Below, piece after piece: positions 32,631 to 41,166 of a stretch of 64,000 bases of DNA (position 1 is its first letter; each line of letters opens with the position of its first letter). The stretch lies in assembly GCF_938046015.1 (NCBI RefSeq), contig NZ_CALIXW010000020.1:1-64000 (forward strand), given 5' to 3'. Origin of the DNA: an uncultured Porphyromonas sp. Lineage in GTDB: Bacteria; Bacteroidota; Bacteroidia; Bacteroidales; Porphyromonadaceae. The position numbers and the translations under genes are program-made. Below the pieces are notes generated by a model, which ran no database searches, was not told where the DNA came from, and saw only the letters and a program-made list of their open reading frames with translations.

Positions 32631-34955
32631 ATGTATCATGCTTCTAGAGTGAGGTGTGGTAGGGCGATGCTTGCGGCACTTGTGCTCACGCTCGCCATGC
32701 ACCTCCCCCTATCAGCTCAAGGACGTAGACTGCTGATCCGTGTGCTGGATGAGCGCAACCGCCAGCCGGTAGTAGCGGCCGTTCTGCAGCTGGGCAAGCA
32801 GTTCGCCCAGACCGACGCCGCTGGTACGGCGTCCTTACCCCTACCCTCCGAGGCTAAGGGCGCCCTACACATCCATGCCGTAGGCTACCACGATGAGCAT
32901 CTGTCGATGAGCCGCCTTGAGGCTGCGGGTGACAGCTGCCTCGTGTATCTGCGTCGCGAGGAGCGCCTCCTCTCGGGGGTCGTCGTCTCGGGGACGCGCC
33001 GTGTCGTCTCTAATAACAGCGTCTCGGCCAAGGTCTCGGACGAGGCCATCGAGCGCAACCTAGGGCGCAACCTCGCCCAGCTCCTCACCGAGGTCAGCGG
33101 CGTCTCCACCCTACAGACGGGTACGACGACGGCCAAGCCTATCATCCACGGGATGTACGGCACACGCGTGCTCATCGTCAACAACGGGGTACGTCAGTCA
33201 GGCCAACAGTGGGGGGAGGACCACGCCCCCGAGGTGAGCGTGGATGCCAACGATGAGGTGCACGTCCTCAAGGGCGCCGAGGCCGTATCCTACGGCTCCG
33301 AAGCCATCGCTGGGGTCGTCGTACTCGGGCAGAAGCCCTTGCCCTATGGTGGGGGGACGCTGCAGGGATCGCTGGCGGGGAGCTTCGCTAGCAATGGACG
33401 CCGCTATGCCAGCCTCCTGAAGCTGCAGGGCGCTCTCCCGAGCTATCCTCAGCTGGCCTGGCGCGCACAGGTCTCCTATAACCAAGGGGGCGACCGCAGC
33501 ACGGCTCGCTACCTGCTGGAGAACACGGGGACCAGGGAGTTCAACTACTCCCTCTCCCTCGGCTGGCGCCGCGAGGCCTGGCAGCTGGAGGGCTACTTCA
33601 GCCAGTATCAGAACAAGACGGGCCTACTGCCCTCGGGGCACCTCAAGAACAGCAATGACATCCAGACGCTCATCGACCTCGGGCAGCCGCAGACCTTCCG
33701 CCCCTTCTCCTACCACATCGACTACCCGCACCACGACGTCGTCCACCGCCTCTACCTGGTGAAGGGACGCTATACCGATGACCAGCTGGGGAACTTCTCC
33801 CTCAACGCCTCCGTGCAGACGGACAACAGAGAGGAGTATAACATCCGCCGCAACGACCGCTCCTCCTTCCCTTCGCTCGCCCTTACCCTTACGAGCTATC
33901 AGGTGGATGGGCTCTGGCGCAAGCACTATAGCCGCTGGGACACCGAGCTCGGCCTGCACCTCAGGGGCACGGATAACTACAACCGCCCCGGCACAGGCAT
34001 CGTACCCATCATCCCCAACTACACGGAGCTCAACTACGCCGCCCACGTGATCCAGAAGTACCAGACCGATCGCTGGGGCGCGGAGCTCGGGCTGCGCGTC
34101 GACCGCCTAGCGATCGCCGTCGACGGCTACAATATCTTCAGGGAGCACCTCTCGGAGCGGCGCTCCTTCACCAACCTCACCTACAGCCTCGGCGGGCACT
34201 ATCACCTCGGCCACGGCTGGGAGCTGACGAGCCAGTTGGGTCTTGCCTTCCGCGCGCCCCACGTCCACGAGCTCTACAGCGCGGGCAATCAGCACGGCGC
34301 CGCCATCTTCATCAAGGGCGACCGCACGCTGCGTACGGAGCAGGGCTACAAGTGGGTGAGCTCCGTTGCCTATAAGGGTGAGCGCCTTCGCCTCACCCTC
34401 GACGGCTACCTCCAGCTGATCGATGGCTACATCTACGAGGCACCTGACCACAAGTACTTCCAGACGATCTCGGGGAGCTACCCCTCCTTCAGCTGGCGCC
34501 AGCAGGACGCCTTCTTCCGCGGGCTCGACCTAGAGGCCAGCTACGGCCTGCCCTTGGGGCTGCGCTACGATGCCAAGGTCTCGCTGGTCTGGGCTAATGC
34601 TCTGAAGACGGGTGCCCTCTTCCCCTACATCCCCGCTCCCCGCGTCACTCAGGGCCTCTCCTGGGAGCGCAAGCTCTCCTCCAGCCTCGAGCTCTCGCTC
34701 GGCCTACACCACCTGTACGTGGCACGACAGACGCGCTTCGACAGCGAGATCGACATCGCCGACGCTCCGCCCGCCTACGATCTCTGGGGGCTGGAGTTCA
34801 GCCTGACGAAGCAGCTCGCTTCGGGGAGCCTGCGCTTTCTCTTCTCTGGGGACAACATCCTCAATCGATCCTACAAGGAGTACACCAACCGTGCGCGCTA
34901 CTATTCGCACGACGCGGGGCGTGACCTCCGTGCCAGCCTAATCTGGCAGTTCTAG
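32631..34955 (+). CDS. TonB-dependent receptor, probable metal uptake
   Basis: Outer-membrane receptor of 774 residues from ATG 32631 (a GTG at 32598 is also in frame). Signal peptide (MLAALVLTLAMHLPLSAQG), a carboxypeptidase-D-like N domain (RLLIRVLDERNRQPVVAAVLQ, about 35-110), a plug (ISVSAKVSD-type region with NNGVRQSGQQWGEDHAPEV, about 120-240) and a 22-strand barrel ending in the aromatic LIWQF. His-rich extracellular stretches (FSYHIDYPHHDVVHRLY, FRAPHVHELYSAGNQHG) recall ZnuD-type zinc receptors. Metal or heme import is inferred from these and the neighbours, not shown. Two lipoprotein genes follow within 31 and 21 bp. Confidence 0.85.
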   Translation: MYHASRVRCGRAMLAALVLTLAMHLPLSAQGRRLLIRVLDERNRQPVVAAVLQLGKQFAQTDAAGTASLPLPSEAKGALHIHAVGYHDEHLSMSRLEAAGDSCLVYLRREERLLSGVVVSGTRRVVSNNSVSAKVSDEAIERNLGRNLAQLLTEVSGVSTLQTGTTTAKPIIHGMYGTRVLIVNNGVRQSGQQWGEDHAPEVSVDANDEVHVLKGAEAVSYGSEAIAGVVVLGQKPLPYGGGTLQGSLAGSFASNGRRYASLLKLQGALPSYPQLAWRAQVSYNQGGDRSTARYLLENTGTREFNYSLSLGWRREAWQLEGYFSQYQNKTGLLPSGHLKNSNDIQTLIDLGQPQTFRPFSYHIDYPHHDVVHRLYLVKGRYTDDQLGNFSLNASVQTDNREEYNIRRNDRSSFPSLALTLTSYQVDGLWRKHYSRWDTELGLHLRGTDNYNRPGTGIVPIIPNYTELNYAAHVIQKYQTDRWGAELGLRVDRLAIAVDGYNIFREHLSERRSFTNLTYSLGGHYHLGHGWELTSQLGLAFRAPHVHELYSAGNQHGAAIFIKGDRTLRTEQGYKWVSSVAYKGERLRLTLDGYLQLIDGYIYEAPDHKYFQTISGSYPSFSWRQQDAFFRGLDLEASYGLPLGLRYDAKVSLVWANALKTGALFPYIPAPRVTQGLSWERKLSSSLELSLGLHHLYVARQTRFDSEIDIADAPPAYDLWGLEFSLTKQLASGSLRFLFSGDNILNRSYKEYTNRARYYSHDAGRDLRASLIWQF

Positions 34956-34986
34956 TCGTATCTACAAATACTAATCCCTATACATC

Positions 34987-35814
34987 ATGACAAGAAAAGC
35001 AATGCTACGCAGCGCCCTCGTGCTGCTAGGGGCGGGTTTCCTCCTCGCCAGCTGCTCGCCCTCCGAGCCTAAGAAGGCTAAGGACGAGACTGAGCACAAG
35101 CTCCACGACGACCCCGCGATCGTGCGCTTCCGTTTCACTAAGGCGACGCTCAAGGACCTCAGCAAGTGGGCCGAGCAGCCTACGCTGGCCGACATCGAGC
35201 CTACGACAGAGCAGCAGGAGATGAGCCTCTCGCTGACGCGCGAGGGCTTCCTGGCGCATAAGGACAAGGGCGTCGAGGAGTTCAAGGTCGAGAGCACGAC
35301 CAGCTCGCCCAGCACCGTCTACCTTCTGGAGGTCTTCTACACCGACGCTCAGGGCCGTCCGATGAATCACCAGTTCATTGACAATGGGCAGGACCGCATC
35401 CACCAGCACTTCTTCCGCCGCTATACTGAGCGCGAGCTCGGGGGTAAGGCACGTATCTACCCTATCAATAAGCTCGAGGAGCTGGGCTACGACTATCGCT
35501 ATGCCGACATCACGCCCTGGGACAAGCCCTACACCTCGCCCGAGAGCCGCTTCACGGGCGTGAGCAATCCTATGGGCTTCAAGGGTCTGATCCGCTTCAC
35601 GGAGGCAGACCTGCGCTTCCACCTGACGATCCTGCTTATGCACGCCCATGAGCCCAAGTACCGCATCGACCCCAAGACGCAGCGCTCGCTCTTCATGCCC
35701 TTCTACAACAACGACGCCTTCGCCATCAGCCAGGAGGCAGACATCTCCATCGACGTGCCTATCACCGTGGACAAAGGTAGCAAGGACGAGCGCCTAGCCA
35801 AGTATCGTAAGTAA
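34987..35814 (+). CDS. His-rich lipoprotein of the metal cluster (1)
   Basis: A 275-residue lipoprotein with lipobox LLASC (Cys23) and acidic/Lys residues after it. No named family recognised. Histidines cluster in three places: KLHDDPAIVRF, MNHQF...RIHQHFFRRY and RFHLTILLMHAHEPKYR, a pattern that fits metal or heme binding. It shares layout with the next gene product (an IVRFRF/IVVRFQ strand after the linker and a late THKGY-type strand), so the two look like distant paralogues. Cotranscribed with the TonB receptor; a surface-exposed partner is the simplest model. Confidence 0.7.
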   Translation: MTRKAMLRSALVLLGAGFLLASCSPSEPKKAKDETEHKLHDDPAIVRFRFTKATLKDLSKWAEQPTLADIEPTTEQQEMSLSLTREGFLAHKDKGVEEFKVESTTSSPSTVYLLEVFYTDAQGRPMNHQFIDNGQDRIHQHFFRRYTERELGGKARIYPINKLEELGYDYRYADITPWDKPYTSPESRFTGVSNPMGFKGLIRFTEADLRFHLTILLMHAHEPKYRIDPKTQRSLFMPFYNNDAFAISQEADISIDVPITVDKGSKDERLAKYRK

Positions 35815-35835
35815 TTAACCCAAGCAATAAAGACT

Positions 35836-36936
35836 ATGAACAAGTATCTTCGTGCCGCCTCGCAGCTCTTCGCTGCCGCAGCCCTCATCCTCGCTCTGGC
35901 GAGCTGCCGTAAGGATGAGCCCAATACCCCGACGCCTCCCGCCCCTCAGCCCCCCGCACAGGAGGAGGCGCTCGTCTCTAAGATCGTCGTCCGCTTCCAG
36001 ATCGGTCACCTCCACGGGGCCAAGAGCTTCCACCACCTCCCCAGCACGGCCGACCTCGACAACAAGAACCTGCAGGACGACCAGATGCTGACCTTCGAGC
36101 TCCGGGATAAGAAGTGGGCGCTGGTGCCCAGCATCACCGTCAAGGGGTCTGCTGGCGATACGACGCTCCACGGCCTGGACAAGCTGCTGGCCTACCGCTG
36201 GCGTGACACCAGCCGCCCCAATCCCTTCACGGGTGAGCCAGAGGGCGGTGCCTACCCCCAGTATGGTATCCTCCTCGAGGCCTACAATGCTAAGGGTGAG
36301 CTGCTCAACCTCGGTGAGCTGGCACGCAAGGACGCCTACCAGTTCTTCCTCTACCCCTCCAATGCCAAGGACTACGACACGGGTAAGGCCATCACGCCTA
36401 AGGCCGACTACAGCAACCTGATGAGCTACGTATGCCTTGACTCAGAGGTCTACAACAAGTCCGCGCACCGCAATCAGACGAAGTTCCGTCCCGCCACCGA
36501 CCCCATCAACTACAAGGGCTATGTCATCTTCCCCACGCTGGGATCGACCTTCGACCTTAATATCGACCTCTATGCTACGACTAAGGGCAAGCTCGAGGGC
36601 GGTAAGGCTTCGCCCTCCTACGCACCTAATGCGACGGTCAAGGCCGGTAAGCTGCTGGCACATCTGACGGTGCCCCTCTATGTCTTCGCCCCCTATTCGA
36701 TGAGACAGTATGCGGCTACGAGCGACGCTGAGAAGCCCCTGCGTGCCATCGAGGATATCAAGGCAGGCCTGGCGGAGGATGACGACCGCGATGGCGAGGA
36801 AGTCGGGCTCGTGAAGGCCGCTGCCCATCGTCTGGAGAAGATCCTCGGCAAGAGCTGGGATAAGATCGGCCCTGACTTCACCTACAATCAGCTGGCTCCC
36901 CGCGCCAACGAGCTCACGGGTGGTAACTTCTACTAG
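35836..36936 (+). CDS. His-containing surface lipoprotein of the metal cluster (2)
   Basis: A 366-residue lipoprotein: signal ending ALASC (Cys24), directly followed by RKDEP, which matches the K-(D/E)2 export signal that carries Bacteroidota lipoproteins to the cell surface. A Pro-rich linker (PTPPAPQPPAQ) leads to a domain starting IVVRFQIGHLHGAKSFHH, whose HLH...HH group suggests metal binding. No family name can be given. A bidirectional terminator closes the operon 50 bp downstream. It probably captures the ligand and passes it to the TonB receptor. Confidence 0.7.
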   Translation: MNKYLRAASQLFAAAALILALASCRKDEPNTPTPPAPQPPAQEEALVSKIVVRFQIGHLHGAKSFHHLPSTADLDNKNLQDDQMLTFELRDKKWALVPSITVKGSAGDTTLHGLDKLLAYRWRDTSRPNPFTGEPEGGAYPQYGILLEAYNAKGELLNLGELARKDAYQFFLYPSNAKDYDTGKAITPKADYSNLMSYVCLDSEVYNKSAHRNQTKFRPATDPINYKGYVIFPTLGSTFDLNIDLYATTKGKLEGGKASPSYAPNATVKAGKLLAHLTVPLYVFAPYSMRQYAATSDAEKPLRAIEDIKAGLAEDDDRDGEEVGLVKAAAHRLEKILGKSWDKIGPDFTYNQLAPRANELTGGNFY

Positions 36937-36986
36937 TCCCCAGCTCCCCGCGCTAGGACGAGCCTAGAGGCTCTCTCCTAGTAAAT

Positions 36987-37039
36987 AAGGCGCTCCCCCC
37001 GACTCACGTGTCACCGCGTGAGCTGGGGGGAGCGCCTTT
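36987..37039. terminator. Bidirectional terminator between lipoprotein and M64 genes
   Basis: AAGGCGCTCCCCCC pairs with GGGGGGAGCGCCTT, with an inner stem ACTCACG/CGTGAG. T-rich on the plus side (TTTGCTTT). Confidence 0.85.
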
Positions 37040-37060
37040 GCTTTGCCTAGGCTCAGGCTG

Positions 37061-38353
37061 CTACTTGTCGAGGTAGTAGCGGAGCAGCTTGTCTAGGGCT
37101 AGGTGACAGGCGGGGCAGAAGTCCTTGGTGCGGTTGGTACGCATGCGGCAGTCGTAGCTCGCGCGGTACATGCCCTTACTGCTGTAGGCCGCGCCCTCGT
37201 AGAGCCCGACGGGGTACTTCTTCGCCTGAGCTGGGGGCGTGGGGCGAGGCGTCTTCTTGGGGATCAGCGCCGACCACTTCGCTCCCTCGAAGGCCTTGAG
37301 GTTCGTCACGTTCTGCTCCCAGGGCTCGATGGCGGAGGAATAGGTGTCGCTCATTGTGTCCTGCTCGTAGAAGTACTCATCCGCTAGACCCCCGAAGCTG
37401 TGACCGAACTCGTGGACGATCACCGGCAGGTACTCCTTGTGGTGCGTCGAGCTCAGCAGGTAGGAGTTGTAGAAGCCGCCCCCGCCGTAGACGTCGGTAT
37501 TGGCCAGGATGATGATATGCTCGTAGGGGATACCCGCCAGGGCATCGTGCACCGTCTTGAGGCGGCGCGTCGTCAGGTAGCGCTCGCTGTAGAAGGTGTC
37601 GAAGTGCGAGCCGAAGGCCGTGCGGGGCCACTGTCCGAGGCGGGGCACCGCCACGCCCGTCTGCTCCGAGGGCGTGAGGACGGCCACGACGTTGAAGCGC
37701 TGGCGGTGGCTCTTGAAGGGCTCGTAGGAGAAGATCGCCTCCGTGGCGGCCTTGGCATCCTCGAGGAAGGTAGGCAGCTCAGCCTCCGTGTAGCCCTCGG
37801 CGAGGATCGCCAGGTCGATGCAGTCCGCCGCCGAGCCCGAGTGGATGAGGTACTGCTGGCGGTACTTGGGCTGGGCGCCGTGCCTGTGGATAAGTATATC
37901 CTTGGGGTCGATGCGCTGCGTCTGCTGGGCGATCAGCTCATTGTGTGCGCCGCTCAGCTCGAGGGTCACCAGGACGGGGCGCTGGGGCCAGGGCACGAGG
38001 ACGACCTCCTGATAGGAGCTGTACTTGCCCTTGGCCTCATCCGTCAGGCGCCACTCTTGGTAGAGCGTGTTGAAGGAGGTGCAGTAGATCAGGCGCCCTG
38101 TGGCCTCATCCCGCACCCAGAGGCGGGCGTTGCCCTGCAGAGCCAGGCTGTCGAGGTGATGACGGCGCCCCGCCCATACGGGCAGCAGGTGCGCCTCCTC
38201 GGGGGTGACCTTCGTCTCGCTCTGCGTGCCCGCTAGGATGTAGTCCAGGCGCAGCGTGCTGTCGGCGAAGTACTGCTTGAAGTCCTGTGCCGAGGCACTG
38301 CCAGCCGTGAGCAGCGCCGCGATGAGGACCAGGAGTCTAGTGTAGTAGTGCAT
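37061..38353 (-). CDS. M64-family metallopeptidase
   Basis: A 430-residue exported zinc peptidase. Signal peptide (LLVLIAALLTAGSASAQ), an N-terminal M64-associated beta domain (about 25-150) and a catalytic domain with IVHEFGHSFGGLADEY (about 311-326), the HExxH zinc motif of the IgA-peptidase M64 family. The conserved RAS-YDCRMRTNR...CPAC segment near the end is also a family trait. Such enzymes in Bacteroidota act on host glycoproteins including IgA. It follows the ketopantoate reductase gene by 44 bp and shares its promoter. Confidence 0.9.
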   Translation of the reverse strand: MHYYTRLLVLIAALLTAGSASAQDFKQYFADSTLRLDYILAGTQSETKVTPEEAHLLPVWAGRRHHLDSLALQGNARLWVRDEATGRLIYCTSFNTLYQEWRLTDEAKGKYSSYQEVVLVPWPQRPVLVTLELSGAHNELIAQQTQRIDPKDILIHRHGAQPKYRQQYLIHSGSAADCIDLAILAEGYTEAELPTFLEDAKAATEAIFSYEPFKSHRQRFNVVAVLTPSEQTGVAVPRLGQWPRTAFGSHFDTFYSERYLTTRRLKTVHDALAGIPYEHIIILANTDVYGGGGFYNSYLLSSTHHKEYLPVIVHEFGHSFGGLADEYFYEQDTMSDTYSSAIEPWEQNVTNLKAFEGAKWSALIPKKTPRPTPPAQAKKYPVGLYEGAAYSSKGMYRASYDCRMRTNRTKDFCPACHLALDKLLRYYLDK

Positions 38354-38397
38354 AGTGTGGATATGGTGGATAAGTATGGGGAATGGCTGGGACTCGG

Positions 38398-39324
38398 CTA
38401 GCGCTCCCGTAGGGCGGCGTACATACGCTCGTAGAGGGGCAGCTCCAGCCCGAGGGCGCGTGCCGTATGCACGACGTAGCCCGTGAGGTTCTCCAGCTCG
38501 GTGGGGCGCCCGTGCATGAAGTCCACGTGCATCGAGCTCGTGCTGGAGGGGATCATGAAGGTCTGCCGCTCGAGGGTGCGCTCTACGGCGTCTTCGCCTA
38601 GCTCGTGCCCTAGAGCGGTGAAGAGCTGGCAGAGCTCCTCGATGAGCCCGCGCATCTCCTCGGGGTGCTGGCTGAGGGCCTCGCCGACGGTCATATCATA
38701 GTAGCTGGTGCCCGTGGCGGTGGCGGAGATCATGAGGAACTTCTTGCGTATGAGCTCGCTGATGTCCTCGGGGTTGGTCGCCTGCACGCCTGCCGACTCC
38801 AGCAGCTCCAGCAGCTCGGCCTCCTCGGCGCTGCGCTCGGGCTGTGCGTTGCCGAAGACGAAGCGCTCCCGCTCGGCCTCGAGGAGGATCTCCCCCGCGG
38901 CGGGCTTGCGCGCCGAGATGTAGACGCAGCCGTCCCAGACCTCGATGCCGGGGAGCAGCTCGCGGAGCTGATCGCTGATGTTGGCGCCGTTGAGCAGCGG
39001 CAGCACGATGGTCTCGGGGCCGATGATGGGGCGGAGCTGCTCGACGTTGGCCACAAGGTCATAGCTCTTGGTCGCTAGGATCAGTAGGTCCGTGACGGGG
39101 AGCTCGCGGGGATCCTCCGCGAGGGCGTCGGGGTGTACGGTGAAGTCGCGCTCGGGCGTATGTACGTGTAGGCCGCGCTCGGCGATGGCGGCGCGGTGTG
39201 CTCCGCGGGCGACGAAGTGGATCTGTCGGCCCTGTCCCTCCTGGGCGGCAGCGAGCAGCAGCATGGCGCCGTAGTAGCCGCCGACACCGCCCAGCCCTGA
39301 TATGGTGATGGTCTTGAATCGCAT
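38398..39324 (-). CDS. panE: Ketopantoate reductase family protein
   Basis: A 308-residue NADP-dependent reductase. The Rossmann motif GLGGVGGYYGAM (about 9-20) and the helical C-terminal domain with RKKFLMISATATGTSYYD match the ApbA/PanE family, which reduces 2-dehydropantoate to pantoate on the route to coenzyme A. The catalytic lysine is likely K in RKKF. The frame is open 10 codons further upstream, but ATG 39324 and the promoter box at 39352 decide the start. No panB, panC or panD is nearby, so a paralogous reductase role is possible. Confidence 0.85.
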   Translation of the reverse strand: MRFKTITISGLGGVGGYYGAMLLLAAAQEGQGRQIHFVARGAHRAAIAERGLHVHTPERDFTVHPDALAEDPRELPVTDLLILATKSYDLVANVEQLRPIIGPETIVLPLLNGANISDQLRELLPGIEVWDGCVYISARKPAAGEILLEAERERFVFGNAQPERSAEEAELLELLESAGVQATNPEDISELIRKKFLMISATATGTSYYDMTVGEALSQHPEEMRGLIEELCQLFTALGHELGEDAVERTLERQTFMIPSSTSSMHVDFMHGRPTELENLTGYVVHTARALGLELPLYERMYAALRER

Positions 39325-39351
39325 GTATTTATCCTTAGGTAGTCTATAGAG

Positions 39352-39359
39352 CAAATGTA
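39352..39359 (-). promoter_or_regulatory. -7 box TACATTTG for panE-M64
   Basis: Exact TAnnTTTG match with ~24-nt leader. Confidence 0.65.
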
Positions 39360-39467
39360 GTCAAAAAGGCCGAGAGCCCCCGTCCGTCCTTCGCCTCCCG
39401 CGCCCCGCTGCCGCAGCCCTCCTGCGGGGCGCCCCTTGGCTGCGTGCCCCCTAGCCCCTCCGCTCCG

Positions 39468-39555
39468 TGAAGGATATCAGTCAGCTCCCTGAGGGTCGTC
39501 AGTCACGGCGCTGATGGATAGCAGTCAGAGGCGTGAGGGATATCAGTCAGTGCGG
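39468..39555 (+). repeat. 22-bp tandem array, GGATATC class
   Basis: Four exact 22-bp units starting at 39468, 39490, 39512 and 39534. Units 1 and 4 contain GGATATCAGTCAG; unit 2 is diverged (GGGTCGTCAGTCA). Confidence 0.85.
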
Positions 39556-39746
39556 GGGGACTGGGCTGGGCGCAGCGGCTGAGCTGGCTGGGGTCGCCTC
39601 TGCGGCTTAGCTTGGGCGGCTTAGCTCCCTGAGGGACAGCGTCTTTCCTCGTGCTTGGTAGCTTGTTTTTCAGCCTTTTATACTGTCCTTAGCTCCAGTG
39701 CTGAGCTACTCTGTAGGCGGGTAGGCTGGGTCTGTGGCGAAAGGAC

Positions 39747-39754
39747 TACCTTTG
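39747..39754 (+). promoter_or_regulatory. -7 box TACCTTTG for the alcohol dehydrogenase gene
   Basis: Exact TAnnTTTG match with ~32-nt leader to ATG 39790; it lies inside the longer open frame from 39655 and so decides the start. Confidence 0.65.
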
Positions 39755-39789
39755 CCTCCATAAGTCACCCTACATTGCTTCGACTCGCT

Positions 39790-40833
39790 ATGAAAGATGT
39801 TAAGGCCTACGGTGCGCGGGCTATAGACGCACCCCTGGAGCTCATGACGATACAGCGCCGCGAGCTCCGTCCGCAGGATGTGGAGTTCGAGATCCTCTAC
39901 TGCGGGATCTGTCACTCCGACCTGCATCGCCTCAAGGGAGAGTTCGGCCAATCCCATTACCCCCTTGTCCCAGGGCATGAGATCCTGGGGCGAGTGACGG
40001 CGCTGGGCTCGGCGGTCAAGGACTTCCAGCTAGGCGAACTGGTCGGTGTCGGCTGCATCGTCGACAGCTGCGGGCACTGTAGCTGCTGCCAGGAGGGGCT
40101 GGAGCAGTTCTGCACCGAGGGTGTCTCCTTCTCCTTCAATGGGATCGACCGCGTCTCGGGGGGCTACACCTACGGTGGCTTCTCCAAGAGCTACGTCTGT
40201 GAGGATAAGTATGTGCTGCACATGCCGCCCTTCGAGCAGCTCGCTATGGCCGCGCCGCTGCTCTGCGCAGGGATCACCGTCTACTCGCCGCTGAGGCACT
40301 GGCAGGCGGGCCCCAGTAAGCATGTCGGCATCCTCGGGATCGGGGGGCTGGGGCATCTCGCCGTGCGCATCGCCAAGGCTATGGGCGCTGAGGTCACCGT
40401 CTTCACCACCTCGCCTGCCAAGGTTGCCGATGCCGAGCGCCTCGGTGCCGACCGTGCCGTACTCTCCTCGGACGAAGATGCAATGAAGGCCCTACGGGGG
40501 CAGCTCGATCTCATCATCGACACCGTATCGGCGGGACACGAGGTCAACGCCTACCTCACGGCGCTCAGCGTCGATGGTAGCGTGGTGGTCGTAGGCCTAC
40601 CCGCCGAGCCCCTCAAGGTCTCGGCAGGCCTCCTCGTACACGGCCGCCGCAGCCTCTCGGGCTCCAATATCGGCGGTATCGCCGAGACGCAGGAGATGCT
40701 GGACTTCTGCTACCAGCACGGTATCGTCGGCGAGGGCGAGGTGCTGCCCGTGAGCCAGGTGAATGAGGCGCTGGCGCGCCTAGAGCGCGGCGACATCCAC
40801 TACCGCTTTGTCCTCGACATGAAGGAGCTCTAG
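39790..40833 (+). CDS. Zinc-dependent NAD(P) alcohol dehydrogenase (CAD/YahK-type)
   Basis: A 347-residue medium-chain dehydrogenase. Catalytic zinc ligands are CGICHSDLH (Cys38 region) and GHE (VPGHEILG); the structural zinc site is CGHCSCCQEGLEQFC. The nucleotide fold shows GILGIGGLGHLAVRIAKAMGA. It reduces aldehydes to alcohols with NADPH in most relatives. ATG 39790 was chosen over the frame's earlier start because of the promoter box. It is monocistronic and followed by two strong terminators. Confidence 0.93.
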   Translation: MKDVKAYGARAIDAPLELMTIQRRELRPQDVEFEILYCGICHSDLHRLKGEFGQSHYPLVPGHEILGRVTALGSAVKDFQLGELVGVGCIVDSCGHCSCCQEGLEQFCTEGVSFSFNGIDRVSGGYTYGGFSKSYVCEDKYVLHMPPFEQLAMAAPLLCAGITVYSPLRHWQAGPSKHVGILGIGGLGHLAVRIAKAMGAEVTVFTTSPAKVADAERLGADRAVLSSDEDAMKALRGQLDLIIDTVSAGHEVNAYLTALSVDGSVVVVGLPAEPLKVSAGLLVHGRRSLSGSNIGGIAETQEMLDFCYQHGIVGEGEVLPVSQVNEALARLERGDIHYRFVLDMKEL

Positions 40834-40986
40834 GCGAAGTGCCTGAGCAGCGGCTACAGGACCTTGCTGGAGCGCTGTAGGCACAGCGCCTCCTCCTCTG
40901 CCTACCTCAAGGGTCCAGAGCAGACGAAGAGGCTCCTCTACAGCGCAGTACCTCGATAGCCTGCATAGCCTAGGGCATATTCAAGA

Positions 40987-41029
40987 GAAGGCCCCGAGTA
41001 GAAGTCTAGCTTCTGCTTGGGGCCTTCTT
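40987..41029 (+). terminator. Alcohol dehydrogenase gene terminator
   Basis: GAAGGCCCC(GAG)TAGAAG pairs with CTTCTG(CTT)GGGGCCTTC, followed by TTAT. Confidence 0.8.
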
Positions 41030-41070
41030 ATAAGGCTCGCTCTAGGGCGAGGGGGGGGGGAGTAAAAGAG

Positions 41071-41106
41071 AGGCCCCCAGCGACAGAGCTCTGTCGCTGG
41101 GGGCCT
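41071..41106. terminator. 36-bp perfect palindromic terminator
   Basis: AGGCCCCCAGCGACAGAG followed directly by its complement. T/A-rich on both flanks (AAAAGAG and ATTTATT), so it serves convergent operons. Confidence 0.85.
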
Positions 41107-41166
41107 ATTTATTGGGTCAGCCTCGGGGGCAGCGGGGTGGCTGCCCTAGCGAGGGCGGGGGTGCGG

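Larger units (their letters stand above)
39325..39789. other. Divergent intergenic region
   Basis: Between panE (-) and the alcohol dehydrogenase gene (+). Holds both promoters and a 22-bp array (39468-39555). Nothing else supported. Confidence 0.6.
40834..41166. other. Intergenic region with two terminators
   Basis: Between the convergent alcohol dehydrogenase and SusD genes. Apart from the two hairpins at 40987 and 41071 nothing is supported. Confidence 0.6.
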
